From the NCBI RefSeq assembly GCF_001953975.1, contig NZ_MBEJ01000018.1, positions 1-64,000 on the forward strand: a stretch of DNA of 64,000 bases, in the 5' to 3' direction. This document shows positions 42,224-53,030 of the stretch, piece after piece. Positions within the stretch are counted from its first letter, which is position 1; every line of letters begins with the position of its first letter. The notes under the pieces are model-generated. The model saw only the letters and a program-made list of their open reading frames with translations. It did not search any database and was not told where the DNA came from. Both the position numbers and the translations under genes were made by a program. The DNA comes from Mycobacterium sp. NS-7484. GTDB lineage: Bacteria > Actinomycetota > Actinomycetes > Mycobacteriales > Mycobacteriaceae.

Positions 42224-43414
42224 CTATCGGTCCGGCGGTAGATCTGATGGGCGTTGCGCAGGCAGCTTCTCGGTCTTGGCCTCGGCGCCGGGGACCTGGA
42301 AGCCCTGGGTGTCGAAGAAGCCGTGATCGGCGGTGTCGAGCCCCGGATCGATCAGCGTGGACTCGGCGCGCACCGCGAACGAACCCACCACGGCACCGCC
42401 GACAAGGGCCAGCAGGCCCAGCGCGGTGAATGTGATCGGCAGGATCCGGGTCCACAACGCCACCCGGTCGCGCTCGTCTTGAGCCGCGGCAACCTGGGAT
42501 TCCACGGTCTCCTCGTTGTAGGTGACCTTGTAGTCGACGTAGGTCACCTCTGGCTTGAGCGCATCGCGTGCGTAGTACTGATATCCGTGGTCCTCGGCCT
42601 TGACGATGGTGCCGGACACCGGATCGACCCAGAAGGTGCGCTGTGCGGCGTAGAAGCGGTCCATCGTGATCCGCTCGTCCGGCTCACCGGGGACACCCCA
42701 CATCTCGGGGCTCGCGGTGACCGAACTGTCCGCGTCGTCCTCGTAGAGCGAGGAGTACTTGACCGGCTCGGCCAGCTTGCCGTCGGCGTCGTAGCCGACG
42801 TTCTGGATGAACCGGTAGGTGGTCAAGCCGTTGATGTCTTCTTCACCGTCGTAGTTCGCATCGAACGGCTTCTGCGCGATCGGATCGAAGAACGGGTAGG
42901 TCTTCTTCTCCGTGTCAAACGGGAATCGGTAGCTCAGGCCCTCGTGCGGCAACGCGATGTTCGTCGGCGGCTTCTCGTCCTCGATCGCCCGCGGCTTCTG
43001 CAGCGCGCCGCCCGGGTTGTTGTCGCTGGACACCGCCAGTGCGGTGCTGCGGTTCATCGTGACGGTGTCGACCATCGCCAACAACAGGCCGGAGTCCTTC
43101 TGGCGATCGGTGCGCCGCAGCGAACTGCCCACCTGCAGCGTCACCACTTCGGCGTTCGACGGCGACTCCACGCTGACCTGCTGTTGCAGGGCGACCGGCA
43201 CGTTGCGGTCCACGGAGAACTTCTCGGCGGTCAATGATTCCGGATCGAACGCGGTCGCGGTTCCGTCGCTGACCAGGCTGGTATCCAGGTTGAGCGGGAT
43301 CTTCGCGATCTTGCCCTTGGTATAGGTGGTGAGCAACAGTGCGGCGATGAGCAGGGCTGCACCGAGCCCCATCAGTCCGCATGCCGCGATACGCAGCGCC
43401 ACTGCGCGGTTCAA
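42224..43414 (-). CDS. DUF3068 membrane protein (Rv0227c/LmcA-like)
   Basis: This 396-residue protein has an N-terminal signal anchor (about 7-30), a large extracytoplasmic domain, a second membrane helix near 330-352 and a short cytoplasmic tail. This two-anchor layout is typical of DUF3068. As I recall, the Corynebacterineae homologue (NCgl2760/MSMEG_0317, LmcA) is needed for lipomannan maturation. It starts at TTG 43414 with an AAGGAGG ribosome site. It is directly followed by the Rv0226c-like gene. Confidence 0.85.
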   Translation of the reverse strand: MNRAVALRIAACGLMGLGAALLIAALLLTTYTKGKIAKIPLNLDTSLVSDGTATAFDPESLTAEKFSVDRNVPVALQQQVSVESPSNAEVVTLQVGSSLRRTDRQKDSGLLLAMVDTVTMNRSTALAVSSDNNPGGALQKPRAIEDEKPPTNIALPHEGLSYRFPFDTEKKTYPFFDPIAQKPFDANYDGEEDINGLTTYRFIQNVGYDADGKLAEPVKYSSLYEDDADSSVTASPEMWGVPGEPDERITMDRFYAAQRTFWVDPVSGTIVKAEDHGYQYYARDALKPEVTYVDYKVTYNEETVESQVAAAQDERDRVALWTRILPITFTALGLLALVGGAVVGSFAVRAESTLIDPGLDTADHGFFDTQGFQVPGAEAKTEKLPAQRPSDLPPDR

Positions 43415-43568
43415 ACCGGGCCTCCTTCAGTGTGGGCCAACTCGTCGTGAGGCAAACCCGTTCGACCCTAACAGCACTATTTAAGGCCATTACTTACTCC
43501 GGCGGCACCCCACCGGTGCATTGACCCGCAGTTTGGCGGGGTTGTCGGGGCGCGGCACACTGGTCGCC

Positions 43569-44768
43569 GTGGCCACCGGAGGATCGGACCGGGACACCGG
43601 TACGGAACCGGTCGGCGGGACACGCAGCTTCCTGCCGGCTGTCGAAGGCATGCGCGCCTGCGCGGCCATGGGCGTGGTGCTCACCCACGTCGCCTTCCAG
43701 ACCGGGCACACCACCGGGGTGAGCGGCCGGTTCTTCGGCCGGTTCGACCTCGCCGTGGCGGTGTTCTTCGCGCTGTCGGGCTTTCTGCTGTGGCGTGGCC
43801 ACGCCGCCGCTGCCCGGGGATTGCGGCCGCGTCCCCGCACCGGTCACTACCTGCGCTCCCGCGTCGTGCGCATCATGCCCGGCTACGTGGTGGCCGTCGT
43901 GGTGATCATCCTGCTGCTTCCCGAGGCCAAGGCCGATCTGACGGTGTGGTTGGCCAACCTCACGTTGACCCAGATCTACGTGCCGCTGACGTTGACGGCG
44001 GGACTGACCCAGATGTGGAGCCTGTCGGTCGAGGTCAGCTTCTATCTGGCCCTGCCGGTGCTGGCCCTGCTGGCGCGACGGCTCCCGGTGCGGGCGCGCA
44101 TCGGCGTGATCATCGCGGTGGCGGCGCTGAGCCTGCTGTGGGTGCGCATCCCGTTCGACGGGACGACGGGCCTCAACCCGTGGAACTGGCCGCCGGCGTT
44201 CTTCTCGTGGTTCGCCGCCGGCATGGTCTTGGCCGAGCTGACGGTGAGCCCGTTCGGTTGGGTGCACCGCCTGGCCCGACGGCGGGTGCTCATGGCCGTC
44301 ATCGCTGCGGTGGCCTTCGCGATCGCGGCGTCGCCGCTGGCCGGGCTGGAGGGCCTGCGACCCGGTTCGGTCGAACAGGTGACGCTCAAGACCGCGATGG
44401 GCGCGATCGTCGCAGGTGCGCTGCTGGCCCCGCTGGTGCTCGATCACCCCGACACCCGGCACCGGATCCTGGGCAACCGGGTGATGGTGACGCTGGGCCG
44501 CTGGTCCTACGGGTTGTTTGTCTGGCATCTGGCCGCCCTGGCCATGGTGTTCCCGATGATCGGGGAGTTCCTTTTCAACGGGCAGATGCTGATCGTGTTG
44601 GTGCTGACGCTCGTGTTCGGCTTCGCGCTGGCGGCGGTGAGCTACGCGTTGGTGGAGTCGCCGTGCCGAGAAGCATTGCGGCGCTGGGAATACCGCAACG
44701 AACGTCCGGTTCCGCCGCTGGACAGCTCGATCACCGGCGAGCCCGAGCCCGCGCCGGCGGCGCGCTGA
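43569..44768 (+). CDS. Acyltransferase_3 membrane protein (Rv0228/TmaT-like)
   Basis: This protein of about 399 residues has some ten transmembrane helices and acyltransferase_3 motifs: FLPAVEGMRA near the start and MWSLSVEVSFY in the middle. In Corynebacterineae the Rv0228-type protein TmaT is reported to acetylate trehalose monomycolate before MmpL3 export; this gene occupies the same place. The start is uncertain: GTG 43569 is used, while an in-frame TTG at 43521 is also open. Confidence 0.82.
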   Translation: MATGGSDRDTGTEPVGGTRSFLPAVEGMRACAAMGVVLTHVAFQTGHTTGVSGRFFGRFDLAVAVFFALSGFLLWRGHAAAARGLRPRPRTGHYLRSRVVRIMPGYVVAVVVIILLLPEAKADLTVWLANLTLTQIYVPLTLTAGLTQMWSLSVEVSFYLALPVLALLARRLPVRARIGVIIAVAALSLLWVRIPFDGTTGLNPWNWPPAFFSWFAAGMVLAELTVSPFGWVHRLARRRVLMAVIAAVAFAIAASPLAGLEGLRPGSVEQVTLKTAMGAIVAGALLAPLVLDHPDTRHRILGNRVMVTLGRWSYGLFVWHLAALAMVFPMIGEFLFNGQMLIVLVLTLVFGFALAAVSYALVESPCREALRRWEYRNERPVPPLDSSITGEPEPAPAAR

Positions 44769-44773
44769 GGCGG

Positions 44774-45745
44774 TCAGTACCCGCCCTGGCGCTCGAAGAT
44801 CCGGCGCGGGTTGTCCACCAACATCGTGGTGATCTGTTCCTCGGTGACCCCACGGTCACGCAGTGCGGGCAGCACGTCGTCGTGGATGTGCAGGTAATGG
44901 CTGTTGGGCAGGGCCGCTTTGGTCTTCTCGTCGGGCAGCGCATCGAAGTAGCACCAGGTGTCGTGGGAGAGCACCATCTTGTCGGCGTGACCGCGCCGGC
45001 ACATCGTCGCGACGGTGGCGACCCGCTCCTCGAACGGTAGGAAGACGTCCACCCCGAACCGGTCCATGCCGATGTAGGAGCCGTTGGCGATCAACTCCTC
45101 GAGGTAGCCGATGTCGGTGGTGTCGCCGCAATGGCCGATCACCACCCGGGACAGGTCGACGCCCTCCTCGGCGAAGATGCGCTGTTGCTCCAGGCCGCGG
45201 CGGGTGGCGGCGTGGGTATGGGTGGAGATCGGCGCGCCGGTATGCCGGTGGGCCTGGGCGACGGCCCGCAAGACCCGTTCCACACCGGGCGTGACACCGG
45301 GTTCGTCGGTGGCGCACTTGAGGATTGCCGCCTTGATACCGGTATCGGCAATGCCCCCTTCGATGTCGCGGACGAACATCTCGGTCATCGGGTCGACCCC
45401 GCCCGCCGCGGGCGCGTTGAAGTGGAAGGTCAGGGGCAGATCGTTGTAGGTGTAGAAGCCGGTGGCGACGACGATGTTGAGGTCGGTGGCTTCGGCGATC
45501 CGGGCGATGCGCGGAATGTAGCGGCCCAGTCCGATCACCGTGAGGTCGACGATGGTGTCGATGCCACGGGATTTGAGTTCGGTGAGCCGCGCGATGGCAT
45601 CGGCTTCCCGGCTGGCGTCGTCACCCCAGGACTCTGGATAGTTCTGGGTCATCTCGGCCGACATGATGAAGACGTGCTCGTGCATGAGCGTGGTCCCGAG
45701 GTCGGCTACGTCGATGGCACCCCGCGCGGTGTTCACAGTCGGCAC
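44774..45745 (-). CDS. php: Phosphotriesterase-like lactonase/hydrolase (Php, Rv0230c-like)
   Basis: This 323-residue TIM-barrel hydrolase has the full binuclear metal set: HEH in LMHEHVF, Lys (carboxylated in the family) in AILKCATDEPG, His in STHTHAA and VIGHCGD, and Asp in LSHDTW. It starts at GTG 45745. Rv0230c-type enzymes hydrolyse acyl-homoserine and other lactones with weak organophosphate activity. It is convergent with the acyltransferase gene, with five bases between them. Confidence 0.9.
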   Translation of the reverse strand: MPTVNTARGAIDVADLGTTLMHEHVFIMSAEMTQNYPESWGDDASREADAIARLTELKSRGIDTIVDLTVIGLGRYIPRIARIAEATDLNIVVATGFYTYNDLPLTFHFNAPAAGGVDPMTEMFVRDIEGGIADTGIKAAILKCATDEPGVTPGVERVLRAVAQAHRHTGAPISTHTHAATRRGLEQQRIFAEEGVDLSRVVIGHCGDTTDIGYLEELIANGSYIGMDRFGVDVFLPFEERVATVATMCRRGHADKMVLSHDTWCYFDALPDEKTKAALPNSHYLHIHDDVLPALRDRGVTEEQITTMLVDNPRRIFERQGGY

Positions 45746-45803
45746 AATCGGAGATGCTAGGCCGAATTCGCCACTGCGTACTGAGATTTGGTTTCCGTCC
45801 GGC

Positions 45804-46121
45804 TCAGGTGGCCGCTTCGACCGCCGCCTGCACCTCCGGGGTGGCCGGGTCCAGAACGTCGTCGAAGTCGTGGTGCTTCTGCACGTACTTGACGACGAAC
45901 GGGCACACCGCGACGATGCGCTTGCCGGCATTGCGTGTGTCGGTCAGTGCGCCGGACACCAGCTCACCGCCGAGGCCCTGGCCGCCGAACTTGTCGTCGA
46001 CCTCGGTGTGGTGGAAGATACGTTGATCGCCGGAGTCGACATAGGCGGCAAGGCCGGCATGCTCACCATCGACGGTGATCTCGTAGTGGTGTGCTTCGGG
46101 AATGTTGCGGACTTCAGCCAT
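45804..46121 (-). CDS. Small GNAT-like N-acetyltransferase (YjdJ type)
   Basis: This 105-residue protein is the short, single-domain GNAT form (COG2388-like). It has FHHTEVDDKFGGQGLGGELV, where the GQGLG loop would bind acetyl-CoA, and CPFVVKYVQKH near the end. The substrate is unknown. ATG 46121 is chosen; an upstream frame extension lacks family similarity. Confidence 0.85.
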   Translation of the reverse strand: MAEVRNIPEAHHYEITVDGEHAGLAAYVDSGDQRIFHHTEVDDKFGGQGLGGELVSGALTDTRNAGKRIVAVCPFVVKYVQKHHDFDDVLDPATPEVQAAVEAAT

Positions 46122-46161
46122 GTCCCCACTATGCCGCAGCCGCACTGGCACGATCTGTCAG

Positions 46162-47748
46162 ATGGCCGTCACCACAACGTCGACCTGGGCGCCGTTGGCC
46201 TCGCCGATCTACCGCGCGCTGTGGATCGCGCAGTTCGTCTCCAACCTGGGTACCTGGATGCAGACGGTGGGTGCGCAGTGGATGCTCGTCGACGATCCGC
46301 GGGCCCCGGTGCTGGTGCCGTTGGTGCAGACCGCCACCACCCTGCCGGTGATGTTGCTGGCGCTGCCCTCTGGTGTGCTCGCCGACCTGGTCGACCGGCG
46401 CCGGCTGCTACTGGCCACCCAGGGGGCGATGGCGGCCGGTGTCGCCGCCCTTGCCACGTTGACCGGCGCGGGTCTGGCGACCCCGACGGTGCTGCTGACC
46501 CTGCTGTTCCTGATCGGCTGCGGGCAGGCGTTGACCGCCCCGGCCTGGCAGGCGATCCAGCCCGATCTGGTTCCGCGAGAACAGATCCCCGCGGTCGCGG
46601 CGCTCGGCAGCATGAGTATGAACGGTGCCCGGGCGATCGGTCCGGCGATCGCCGGTGCACTGGTGTCGCTGTCCGGGCCGACACTGGTGTTTGCGCTCAA
46701 TGCCATTTCGTTCTTCGGCATCGTCGTGGTTCTGCTGCTCTGGCGCCGCCCGGCCGTCGAACAGCTGTTGCCCGCCGAGCGACCGCTGGCCGCGCTGAGC
46801 GCCGGGGGACGGTTCATCCGCCGCTCGCCGATCATCCGCCGGATCCTGCTGCGGGCGGTGTTGTTCATCGCGCCGGGAAGCGCGCTGTGGGGCCTGCTCG
46901 CGGTCATCGCCGAGCGTCAACTCGGGTTGACGTCGTCCGGGTACGGGCTGCTGCTGGGCGCGTTGGGTGTCGGCGCGGTGCTCGGTGCACTGGTCCTGGG
47001 GCGGCTGCAGTCGAGATTCGGCCTCAACACGTTGCTGATCGTGGCCGCACTCGGATTTGGCGGTGGCACAGCGGTTCTCGCGCTCGTGCACAACTTCGCC
47101 GTGGTACTGGCGGCGCTCGTCGTCGGCGGTACGTGTTGGCTGTTGGCACTGTCCACGCTCAACGCCTCGATGCAGCTGAGCCTGCCGGCCTGGGTACGGG
47201 CCCGCGGCCTGTCGGTGTACCAGTTGACCTTCATGGGCGGGCAGGCCATCGGCTCGCTGGTGTGGGGCCTGGTCGCCGGGGCCACCAGCACCGTGACGGC
47301 CCTGTTGATCAGCGCCGCCCTGCTGGTGTTGTGCGCGCTGTCAGCCTGGTGGTGGCCGTTGCACGCACGCACCGGCGATCTCGATCTCACACCGTCGGCG
47401 CACTGGCCCGAACCGGCCCTGGTGTTCGAGCCGGCACCCCCGGACGGTCCGGTCCTGGTGCTCACCTCCTACCGGGTGGCATCCCAGCATGAGAGCGAGT
47501 TCTTCGCGGCCATGGGCGTGCTCGGCCGGTCGCGGCAACGCACCGGCGCCACGCAATGGCAGCTGTTCCGCAGTGTCGAGGCTGAAGCCGTCTTCGTCGA
47601 GGCCTTCGTGGTGCGGTCGTGGGACGAGCATCTACGTCAACACCGCACCCGGCTGACCGGGAACGATCTGCTCATCGAGCAGTCGGTGGAACAGTGGGTC
47701 GAGGGCCCGCCGGTGTCGCATCATCTGATCGCGGTGAAGACCCGTTGA
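46162..47748 (+). CDS. MFS transporter with C-terminal ABM-like domain
   Basis: This 528-residue protein is counted from ATG 46162. Residues 1-410 form 11-12 transmembrane segments of the MFS_3 (EntS-like) type, starting IYRALWIAQFVSNLGTWMQT. After about residue 430 there is a soluble domain of about 95 residues (LTSYRVASQHESEFFAAM to the end) that looks like a dimeric alpha/beta barrel of the ABM kind. The function of the tail is unknown. It sits where Rv0231/Rv0232 would be in M. tuberculosis, so this is a local replacement or insertion. Confidence 0.85.
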   Translation: MAVTTTSTWAPLASPIYRALWIAQFVSNLGTWMQTVGAQWMLVDDPRAPVLVPLVQTATTLPVMLLALPSGVLADLVDRRRLLLATQGAMAAGVAALATLTGAGLATPTVLLTLLFLIGCGQALTAPAWQAIQPDLVPREQIPAVAALGSMSMNGARAIGPAIAGALVSLSGPTLVFALNAISFFGIVVVLLLWRRPAVEQLLPAERPLAALSAGGRFIRRSPIIRRILLRAVLFIAPGSALWGLLAVIAERQLGLTSSGYGLLLGALGVGAVLGALVLGRLQSRFGLNTLLIVAALGFGGGTAVLALVHNFAVVLAALVVGGTCWLLALSTLNASMQLSLPAWVRARGLSVYQLTFMGGQAIGSLVWGLVAGATSTVTALLISAALLVLCALSAWWWPLHARTGDLDLTPSAHWPEPALVFEPAPPDGPVLVLTSYRVASQHESEFFAAMGVLGRSRQRTGATQWQLFRSVEAEAVFVEAFVVRSWDEHLRQHRTRLTGNDLLIEQSVEQWVEGPPVSHHLIAVKTR

Positions 47749-47798
47749 ACGCCCCTGAATACCCCTGAAGACCTATTGACGGGCCGCCGAGCGTCCCC

Positions 47799-47826
47799 TT
47801 GACTGTGATCTATGCCACATTAAGAT
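47799..47826 (+). promoter_or_regulatory. SigA-like promoter of the R2lox gene
   Basis: TTGACT (47799-47804) and TAAGAT (47821-47826) are separated by 16 bases, close to the SigA consensus. The ribosome site AGGAGG (47841-47846) lies seven bases before the ATG at 47854. Confidence 0.5.
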
Positions 47827-47853
47827 GGCGGGCGCATCCGAGGAGGTCTGCCC

Positions 47854-48792
47854 ATGACTAGAACACGGTTCGGCTCGCTCGCGGCCGGTGGTCTCAACTG
47901 GGACAGCTTGCCGCTGAAGCTCTTTGCCGGGGGAAACGCCAAGTTCTGGAACCCGGCCGATATCGACTTCTCCCGCGACCGGGAGGACTGGGAGGCGCTG
48001 ACCGAGCGGGAACGCGAGTACGCCACCCGACTGTGCGCGCAGTTCATCGCCGGTGAGGAAGCCGTCACCAACGACATCCAGCCGTTCATGAGCGCCATGC
48101 GGGCCGAGGGCCGTCTCGGCGACGAAATGTATCTGACCCAGTTCGCTTTCGAAGAGGCCAAGCACACGCAGGTGTTCCGGATGTGGCTGGACGCCGTCGG
48201 GGTGACCCAGGACCTGCACGGCTACTTCGACGAGTTGCCCGCCTACCGGCAGATCTTCTGTGACGAGCTGCCGGAGTCGCTCGAGAAGCTGACGGTCGAC
48301 CCCTCGCCGGCCGCTCAGGTGCGGGCTTCGGTGGTCTACAACCATGTCGTGGAGGGGATGCTGGCGTTGACCGGCTACTTCGCCTGGCACCGGATCTGCG
48401 TGGGGCGCGGCATCCTGCCCGGGATGCAGGAGTTGGTGCGCCGGATCGGTGACGACGAGCGCCGCCACATGGCCTGGGGTACCTTCACCTGCCGCAGGCA
48501 CGTCGCCGCCGACGACGCCAACTGGGAAGTCTTCGAATCCCGGATGACCGAGCTGATCCCGCTGGCCCTACGTCTCACCGAAGAGGGCTTCGCGCTGTAC
48601 GCCCCGGACGTTCCGTTCGGTCTGGTCGAGGACGAGTTCATGCAGTACTCCAGCGACAAGGGGATGCGCCGGTTCGGCACGATCAGCAGTGCGCGTGGTC
48701 GGCCTGTCTCCGAGATCGACCTTGACTATTCGCCGTTGCAGTTGGAGGACACCTTCGCCGACGAGGACAAGCGGGCCCTGGCGACCGCCTGA
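47854..48792 (+). CDS. R2-like ligand-binding oxidase (R2lox)
   Basis: This 312-residue ferritin-like protein matches Rv0233. All expected metal ligands sit at the known positions: E68, E101, H104, E167, E202 and H205. V71 and Y162, which form the ether crosslink in the M. tuberculosis enzyme, are also present. R2lox assembles a Mn/Fe cofactor, binds a fatty-acid-like ligand, and its physiological reaction is unknown. It is not a working ribonucleotide reductase subunit despite the old nrdB name. Its 3' end overlaps the convergent aftD gene by 67 bp. Confidence 0.95.
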   Translation: MTRTRFGSLAAGGLNWDSLPLKLFAGGNAKFWNPADIDFSRDREDWEALTEREREYATRLCAQFIAGEEAVTNDIQPFMSAMRAEGRLGDEMYLTQFAFEEAKHTQVFRMWLDAVGVTQDLHGYFDELPAYRQIFCDELPESLEKLTVDPSPAAQVRASVVYNHVVEGMLALTGYFAWHRICVGRGILPGMQELVRRIGDDERRHMAWGTFTCRRHVAADDANWEVFESRMTELIPLALRLTEEGFALYAPDVPFGLVEDEFMQYSSDKGMRRFGTISSARGRPVSEIDLDYSPLQLEDTFADEDKRALATA

Positions 48793-51700
48793 TCCGTCAC
48801 CGTCGACGCCGCGACGACGAGCACCGACACCAGCGCAAGAAGCTGCAGCCAACCGGAGTGCCCGACGTAGCCGTCGACCGAGCGCCACGGGTACTGGCTC
48901 AGCGCGGCGCCGGCGAGGATGAGCCCGCCCGCGGCCGCCGACACCGTGATCTTCTCGCGCAGGTCTTCGCGATCACGCAGCAGATGCCGCAGGCCGAGAA
49001 CGGCAGCGGCCACCCCCAACCCCGCCAGACCGGAGATCGCCGTTCCGACCGCGAGTACCGCTGCGCTGGCGAGCACTGGGGGAACCGGCCACGGCCGGGC
49101 CGGCTCGAGTTCGGGATCGCGGCGCCGGGCCGGCCACAACGCCAGCAGTGCCAGCACGGGCAGCAACGCGAGCCCGGCGATCAAGCCGATGCGGTAGGGC
49201 GTGTTCGACGGGAAGGTCAGCGTCACAGGTCCGGCGTCCCCGGCCGGGATCACCCAACCCTGCTGCCAGCCGTTGACCTTCACCGGCGTGAGCTCGGTGC
49301 CATCGGTGCCTCGCGCCGTCCAACCGGGGTTCACGCTCTCGGGGACCACCAGGACGCGGGCGGTGGCCGACGCCGGCACCTGCACCTCGCGCCGATCCGG
49401 TGACCACACCGGAGTGTCCACGGGAGTGGTTGTGGCGGTGGACAATTCGACAGCGGCCGGCGTGTTGAGCACGATCCCGTCGACGACGAAGGCGGCGCCC
49501 GGGCTGACCAACAGCTCCTGTTGCCCGGCGGGCAGCGTCACCGGGTCGGTCCGGCAGGGATGGGCCGGGATCGGGTCGCCGTCGAGCAGGGCGCCCACCG
49601 TGGTGCGCACCGAGGTCTGGATGAACTGCCCGGCCACACCGATGATCGGGCCCTGCCCGCACGGAAGTGACACTGCCCGTTGGCGATTGGCGGCCGCGTC
49701 GGCGGCGGCGATCGGCTTGCCGGCGACGTCGATGGCGGTCAGTTCGGCCAGCCCGGGCGGCTTGAGCTGATCGAATCCCAGTGAGGTCCGGTCGATGATG
49801 TCGTTCCACCCCAGCAGGGACACCGTGATCGTGTCCGTCGTCCGCGGCTTGAGTGTCACGGTGGTGGCCTCGCCCTCGGCGGGCAGCTTGTGCATCTGCG
49901 GACCGTCACCGAGGTCGATCGCCACCAGGGTCGGATGTGCGGGCGGCTGCGTGGTGCCGGGGTCGATCCGCAGCGCACCCACCTCGGCCGGTGCGGGCAG
50001 CTTCAGGGTCAGCGTCGGAGGCGCCTTGAACTGCACCACACGTTGTGGCGCGGTCCACGACGTCCTCGGATCGCCGTCGGTGGCGGCATACGACGAGCCG
50101 AGCACGTCGATCGGGTCGGCGTCGCCGAAGGCGCGGGTCTTGCCGGGTTGGGCGATCAGATCGGCCAGCTTCGGCCCCTGGCGGGACCGGACCCATACGG
50201 TCGGCTGCACCTCCGTGGCACTCGGCACCGACAGGGTGCGGCTCAGGTTGACCGGCTCCTCGGACGCCAGCGCCAACGACGCCGCGCAGCGCACGCCGGC
50301 CGGACTGTCGGCGCATCCGGGGCGGCCCAGCAGTTCGGTGCCCAGATCCCATTGCGCCACAACCGCCTCCGCCGGTGGTGGCGGAACCTCGACGGTGTGC
50401 CGCAACGTGATGGGGTGAGCGAAGCCCGACGCGTCGTACTGGGTGACCGCCAGGTCGGTGATACCGAACTGCACGCCTGCCGACCCGTCGTCGGTGGCGA
50501 CTGCGGTAACCCGTACCCACGGTGTCTCACCGACGGGCAGCGGCACCGTCAACGGTTGTCCGGCGGTGTCGAACCGCAGGCTGCTGGTACCCGTCGCGGT
50601 GGCCACCTCGATCCGGCGCACCTGGGCGCCGACCGCGGTGGCACTGGGAGTGATGGTCAACGTGGCGTTGGTGACCGGATGGTCGAAATCGACCTGCAGC
50701 CACTGACCCACGGCGGCCTGCAGCGCATTGGACACCCACGCGGTCGAGCTGTCGCTGTCGACGGCCGCGGCGGGGCCGGTGGCCGGTGCGACGTTGGGGA
50801 GCGCGGTGGAATCGGCCGCCGAACTCGACACCGAGACCCGTCCGCCGTTCCACTTGCCGTACACCACGGCGGCACCGTCGGCCGGGTAGTCCGGCACCCG
50901 GTTGTGGGTGTGGCGGGCATCGTCGGGCGTGCGGATCGCCGAGGCATGGTCGTCGACGCGGCCGTAGTCGATCTCGCGGGCGGTCGGGGTGTCGGTGACG
51001 ATGACGCCGCCGGTCTTGTCCGGCTGCACCGGTAGGCCGGCCCGTTCGGCGTCTCCGGCCAACAGCACCGGCCCCAGTGGGGGCCGGCCGGTCAGGCGAC
51101 GTCGCTCGTCCAAGCGGAGCAGGGCCTCGGGAGCACCGGCCACCCGGGTCATGGCGTCGGCATCGACCAGATAGGGCGCGCTCGGGTTGGTCTGACCGGT
51201 GTCGACGCGGTAGATCTCGACGGCAGGGTAGCGCGGACGCAGACCGCTGTCTGCGACGAAACCCTCCAGGGTCCCCGGCCCCACGGGCGCACCGAACTCG
51301 GCCATTTTGACGATCCCGCGTGATCCTTCCAGAGCCCGGTGCACCAGGACCGGACGTGCCGACCGGGACACATCCGGATCCAGGTCGTTCCGCACCACTA
51401 CGTAGGAAATGCCTTGGCGGGCAAGGGTATCGGCCAGTCCGTCGGACGGCCGGCCGGCGGCGAACAACCGCTGCACCGAATCCAGGGCGCGGATCGTCTC
51501 CGGCGGTGTCAACGGGATGGAGTCGCGTACCCCCCACGGGCTCGAGCCGAGCACCTGCAGGGGTTCGTCGTGGCTGTTGCCCCACGTCTGGGTGGCGAAC
51601 GGGGCGCCGGGGGCGACGAGGACGCGGCCCCGGTCGGTGTTGTGTTCATCGAGCCAGTCGGCCGCATCGTGCCAGTACTGCGGGATCGCGGTGAAGGTTC

Positions 51701-53030
51701 CGGCCGGTGCGATTCGGCCGGTCCAGGCGATCGAGGTGCCCGCGGCGAGTGCCGACAGCACCACGATGGCCACCGCGATCCGCTTGTCACGTTCGGGTCG
51801 GGAGAACGCTCTGAGCCAGACGAGCCGGGGTGCGCTGCCGGGCAACGGGATCCGGCCCAGCAGATGTGCGATGCCCAGGGCCAGCGGCAGCCGCAGTACC
51901 GGGTCGAGCTTGGCCAGGTTACGCAGCGGTGTTCCGGTTCCGTCCAGGAAGTCCTGGACCGCGGTCGCCACTGGCGAGCCGAGTCCCCCGGAATAGCCGA
52001 GCGCGAGCAGCACCACACCGGTCAGCAGCATGGTGATCAGCCGACCGCGGGCGGGCATCGAGCGCAGTGCGAGTCCGGCCAGGCCCGCCGCGGCCACCAG
52101 GGTGGTGGCCAGCACCGCGACCGTACTCGTCACCATCGAGGCGGCGGCGGTGGCGGTGGGCGCCACGAACGGGGTCCAGCTGTGGGTGCCGCGCAGCATC
52201 TCGGTCAGCGACATCCACTGGGTGGTGACGCCCGAGGATTCGATGAAGTCCAAGAACGGCGGGCTGATCCGGCCCAACAGCACCAGGGCCACCACCCACC
52301 AGGTGACGGCCAGCGCCCCGCACAACGCCCACCACGCGGTGAACCGCCACCACAACCGGTTCGGCCGGTGACAGGCCCACCAGATGATCGCGGCCAGGCA
52401 TCCCGTCAACGTGGCCACCGCGTTGACCGCACCCATCAGCGCGACGGCGCCCGCCGACCGGGCGGCCATCAGCCGCAGGTTCCGGTCGCCCCGCAGCGCC
52501 AGGATGACCGGCAACAACACCCACGGCGCCAGCATCATCGGCAGCGTCTCCGAGGAGATCGCGCCCAAGGTAGTCAGCACGCGCGGTGACAGGGTGAAGG
52601 CCAGCGCACCGAGAACCCGGGAACTCCTACTGCCGATGCTCAGGGCCTCGGCGACCCGAATCACACCCCAGAAGCCGAGAGTGAGCAGCAGCGCCCACCA
52701 CAACCGCTGCGTCACCCAACCGGGAATGCCGAGCAGATCACCGGCCAGGAAGAAGGCGCCGTGTGGGAAGAGGTAGCCGTAGGCCTGGTTCTGCGCCTGC
52801 CCGAACGGCAGATCGCTGTTCCACAGGTTGAACGCCCGAGCTAAAAACCGCAGCGGGTTCGCGGTCAGGTCGAGCTTGGTGTCGGGTGAGATCTCTCCGG
52901 GTGACTGGGCGAATGTCAGGAGCAGTGTCGCAGCGGCGACCACCCACAGCCAGCGCCGCGGCAGGGGCACATCCAAGCCTCGCCGCGGCAGGGGCACATC
53001 CAAGCCTCGCCGCGGCAGCGGCACATCCAA
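48726..53030 (-). CDS. aftD: Arabinofuranosyltransferase AftD
   Basis: This 1,434-residue GT-C protein has a membrane part of about 11-13 helices in residues 28-480 and again near the C-terminus. Long periplasmic regions include one or more discoidin-like carbohydrate-binding segments (about 745-880 and 1000-1060). A loop with [10 protein letters not shown] follows the first helix. AftD adds arabinose from decaprenyl-phosphoarabinose to arabinogalactan and lipoarabinomannan; it is essential in mycobacteria (Rv0236c). The start is TTG 53030 or one of two further TTG codons, because the first 27 codons contain a 27-bp tandem repeat. The DUF2613 gene ends one base upstream. Confidence 0.93.
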   Translation of the reverse strand: MDVPLPRRGLDVPLPRRGLDVPLPRRWLWVVAAATLLLTFAQSPGEISPDTKLDLTANPLRFLARAFNLWNSDLPFGQAQNQAYGYLFPHGAFFLAGDLLGIPGWVTQRLWWALLLTLGFWGVIRVAEALSIGSRSSRVLGALAFTLSPRVLTTLGAISSETLPMMLAPWVLLPVILALRGDRNLRLMAARSAGAVALMGAVNAVATLTGCLAAIIWWACHRPNRLWWRFTAWWALCGALAVTWWVVALVLLGRISPPFLDFIESSGVTTQWMSLTEMLRGTHSWTPFVAPTATAAASMVTSTVAVLATTLVAAAGLAGLALRSMPARGRLITMLLTGVVLLALGYSGGLGSPVATAVQDFLDGTGTPLRNLAKLDPVLRLPLALGIAHLLGRIPLPGSAPRLVWLRAFSRPERDKRIAVAIVVLSALAAGTSIAWTGRIAPAGTFTAIPQYWHDAADWLDEHNTDRGRVLVAPGAPFATQTWGNSHDEPLQVLGSSPWGVRDSIPLTPPETIRALDSVQRLFAAGRPSDGLADTLARQGISYVVVRNDLDPDVSRSARPVLVHRALEGSRGIVKMAEFGAPVGPGTLEGFVADSGLRPRYPAVEIYRVDTGQTNPSAPYLVDADAMTRVAGAPEALLRLDERRRLTGRPPLGPVLLAGDAERAGLPVQPDKTGGVIVTDTPTAREIDYGRVDDHASAIRTPDDARHTHNRVPDYPADGAAVVYGKWNGGRVSVSSSAADSTALPNVAPATGPAAAVDSDSSTAWVSNALQAAVGQWLQVDFDHPVTNATLTITPSATAVGAQVRRIEVATATGTSSLRFDTAGQPLTVPLPVGETPWVRVTAVATDDGSAGVQFGITDLAVTQYDASGFAHPITLRHTVEVPPPPAEAVVAQWDLGTELLGRPGCADSPAGVRCAASLALASEEPVNLSRTLSVPSATEVQPTVWVRSRQGPKLADLIAQPGKTRAFGDADPIDVLGSSYAATDGDPRTSWTAPQRVVQFKAPPTLTLKLPAPAEVGALRIDPGTTQPPAHPTLVAIDLGDGPQMHKLPAEGEATTVTLKPRTTDTITVSLLGWNDIIDRTSLGFDQLKPPGLAELTAIDVAGKPIAAADAAANRQRAVSLPCGQGPIIGVAGQFIQTSVRTTVGALLDGDPIPAHPCRTDPVTLPAGQQELLVSPGAAFVVDGIVLNTPAAVELSTATTTPVDTPVWSPDRREVQVPASATARVLVVPESVNPGWTARGTDGTELTPVKVNGWQQGWVIPAGDAGPVTLTFPSNTPYRIGLIAGLALLPVLALLALWPARRRDPELEPARPWPVPPVLASAAVLAVGTAISGLAGLGVAAAVLGLRHLLRDREDLREKITVSAAAGGLILAGAALSQYPWRSVDGYVGHSGWLQLLALVSVLVVAASTVTDQAVARARLSSSAKVSSNCNGE

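Noticed and set aside
47854..48792. Annotation as ribonucleotide reductase subunit NrdB
   Set aside because: The metal ligands plus V71/Y162 match the R2lox family, which is not a reductase subunit.
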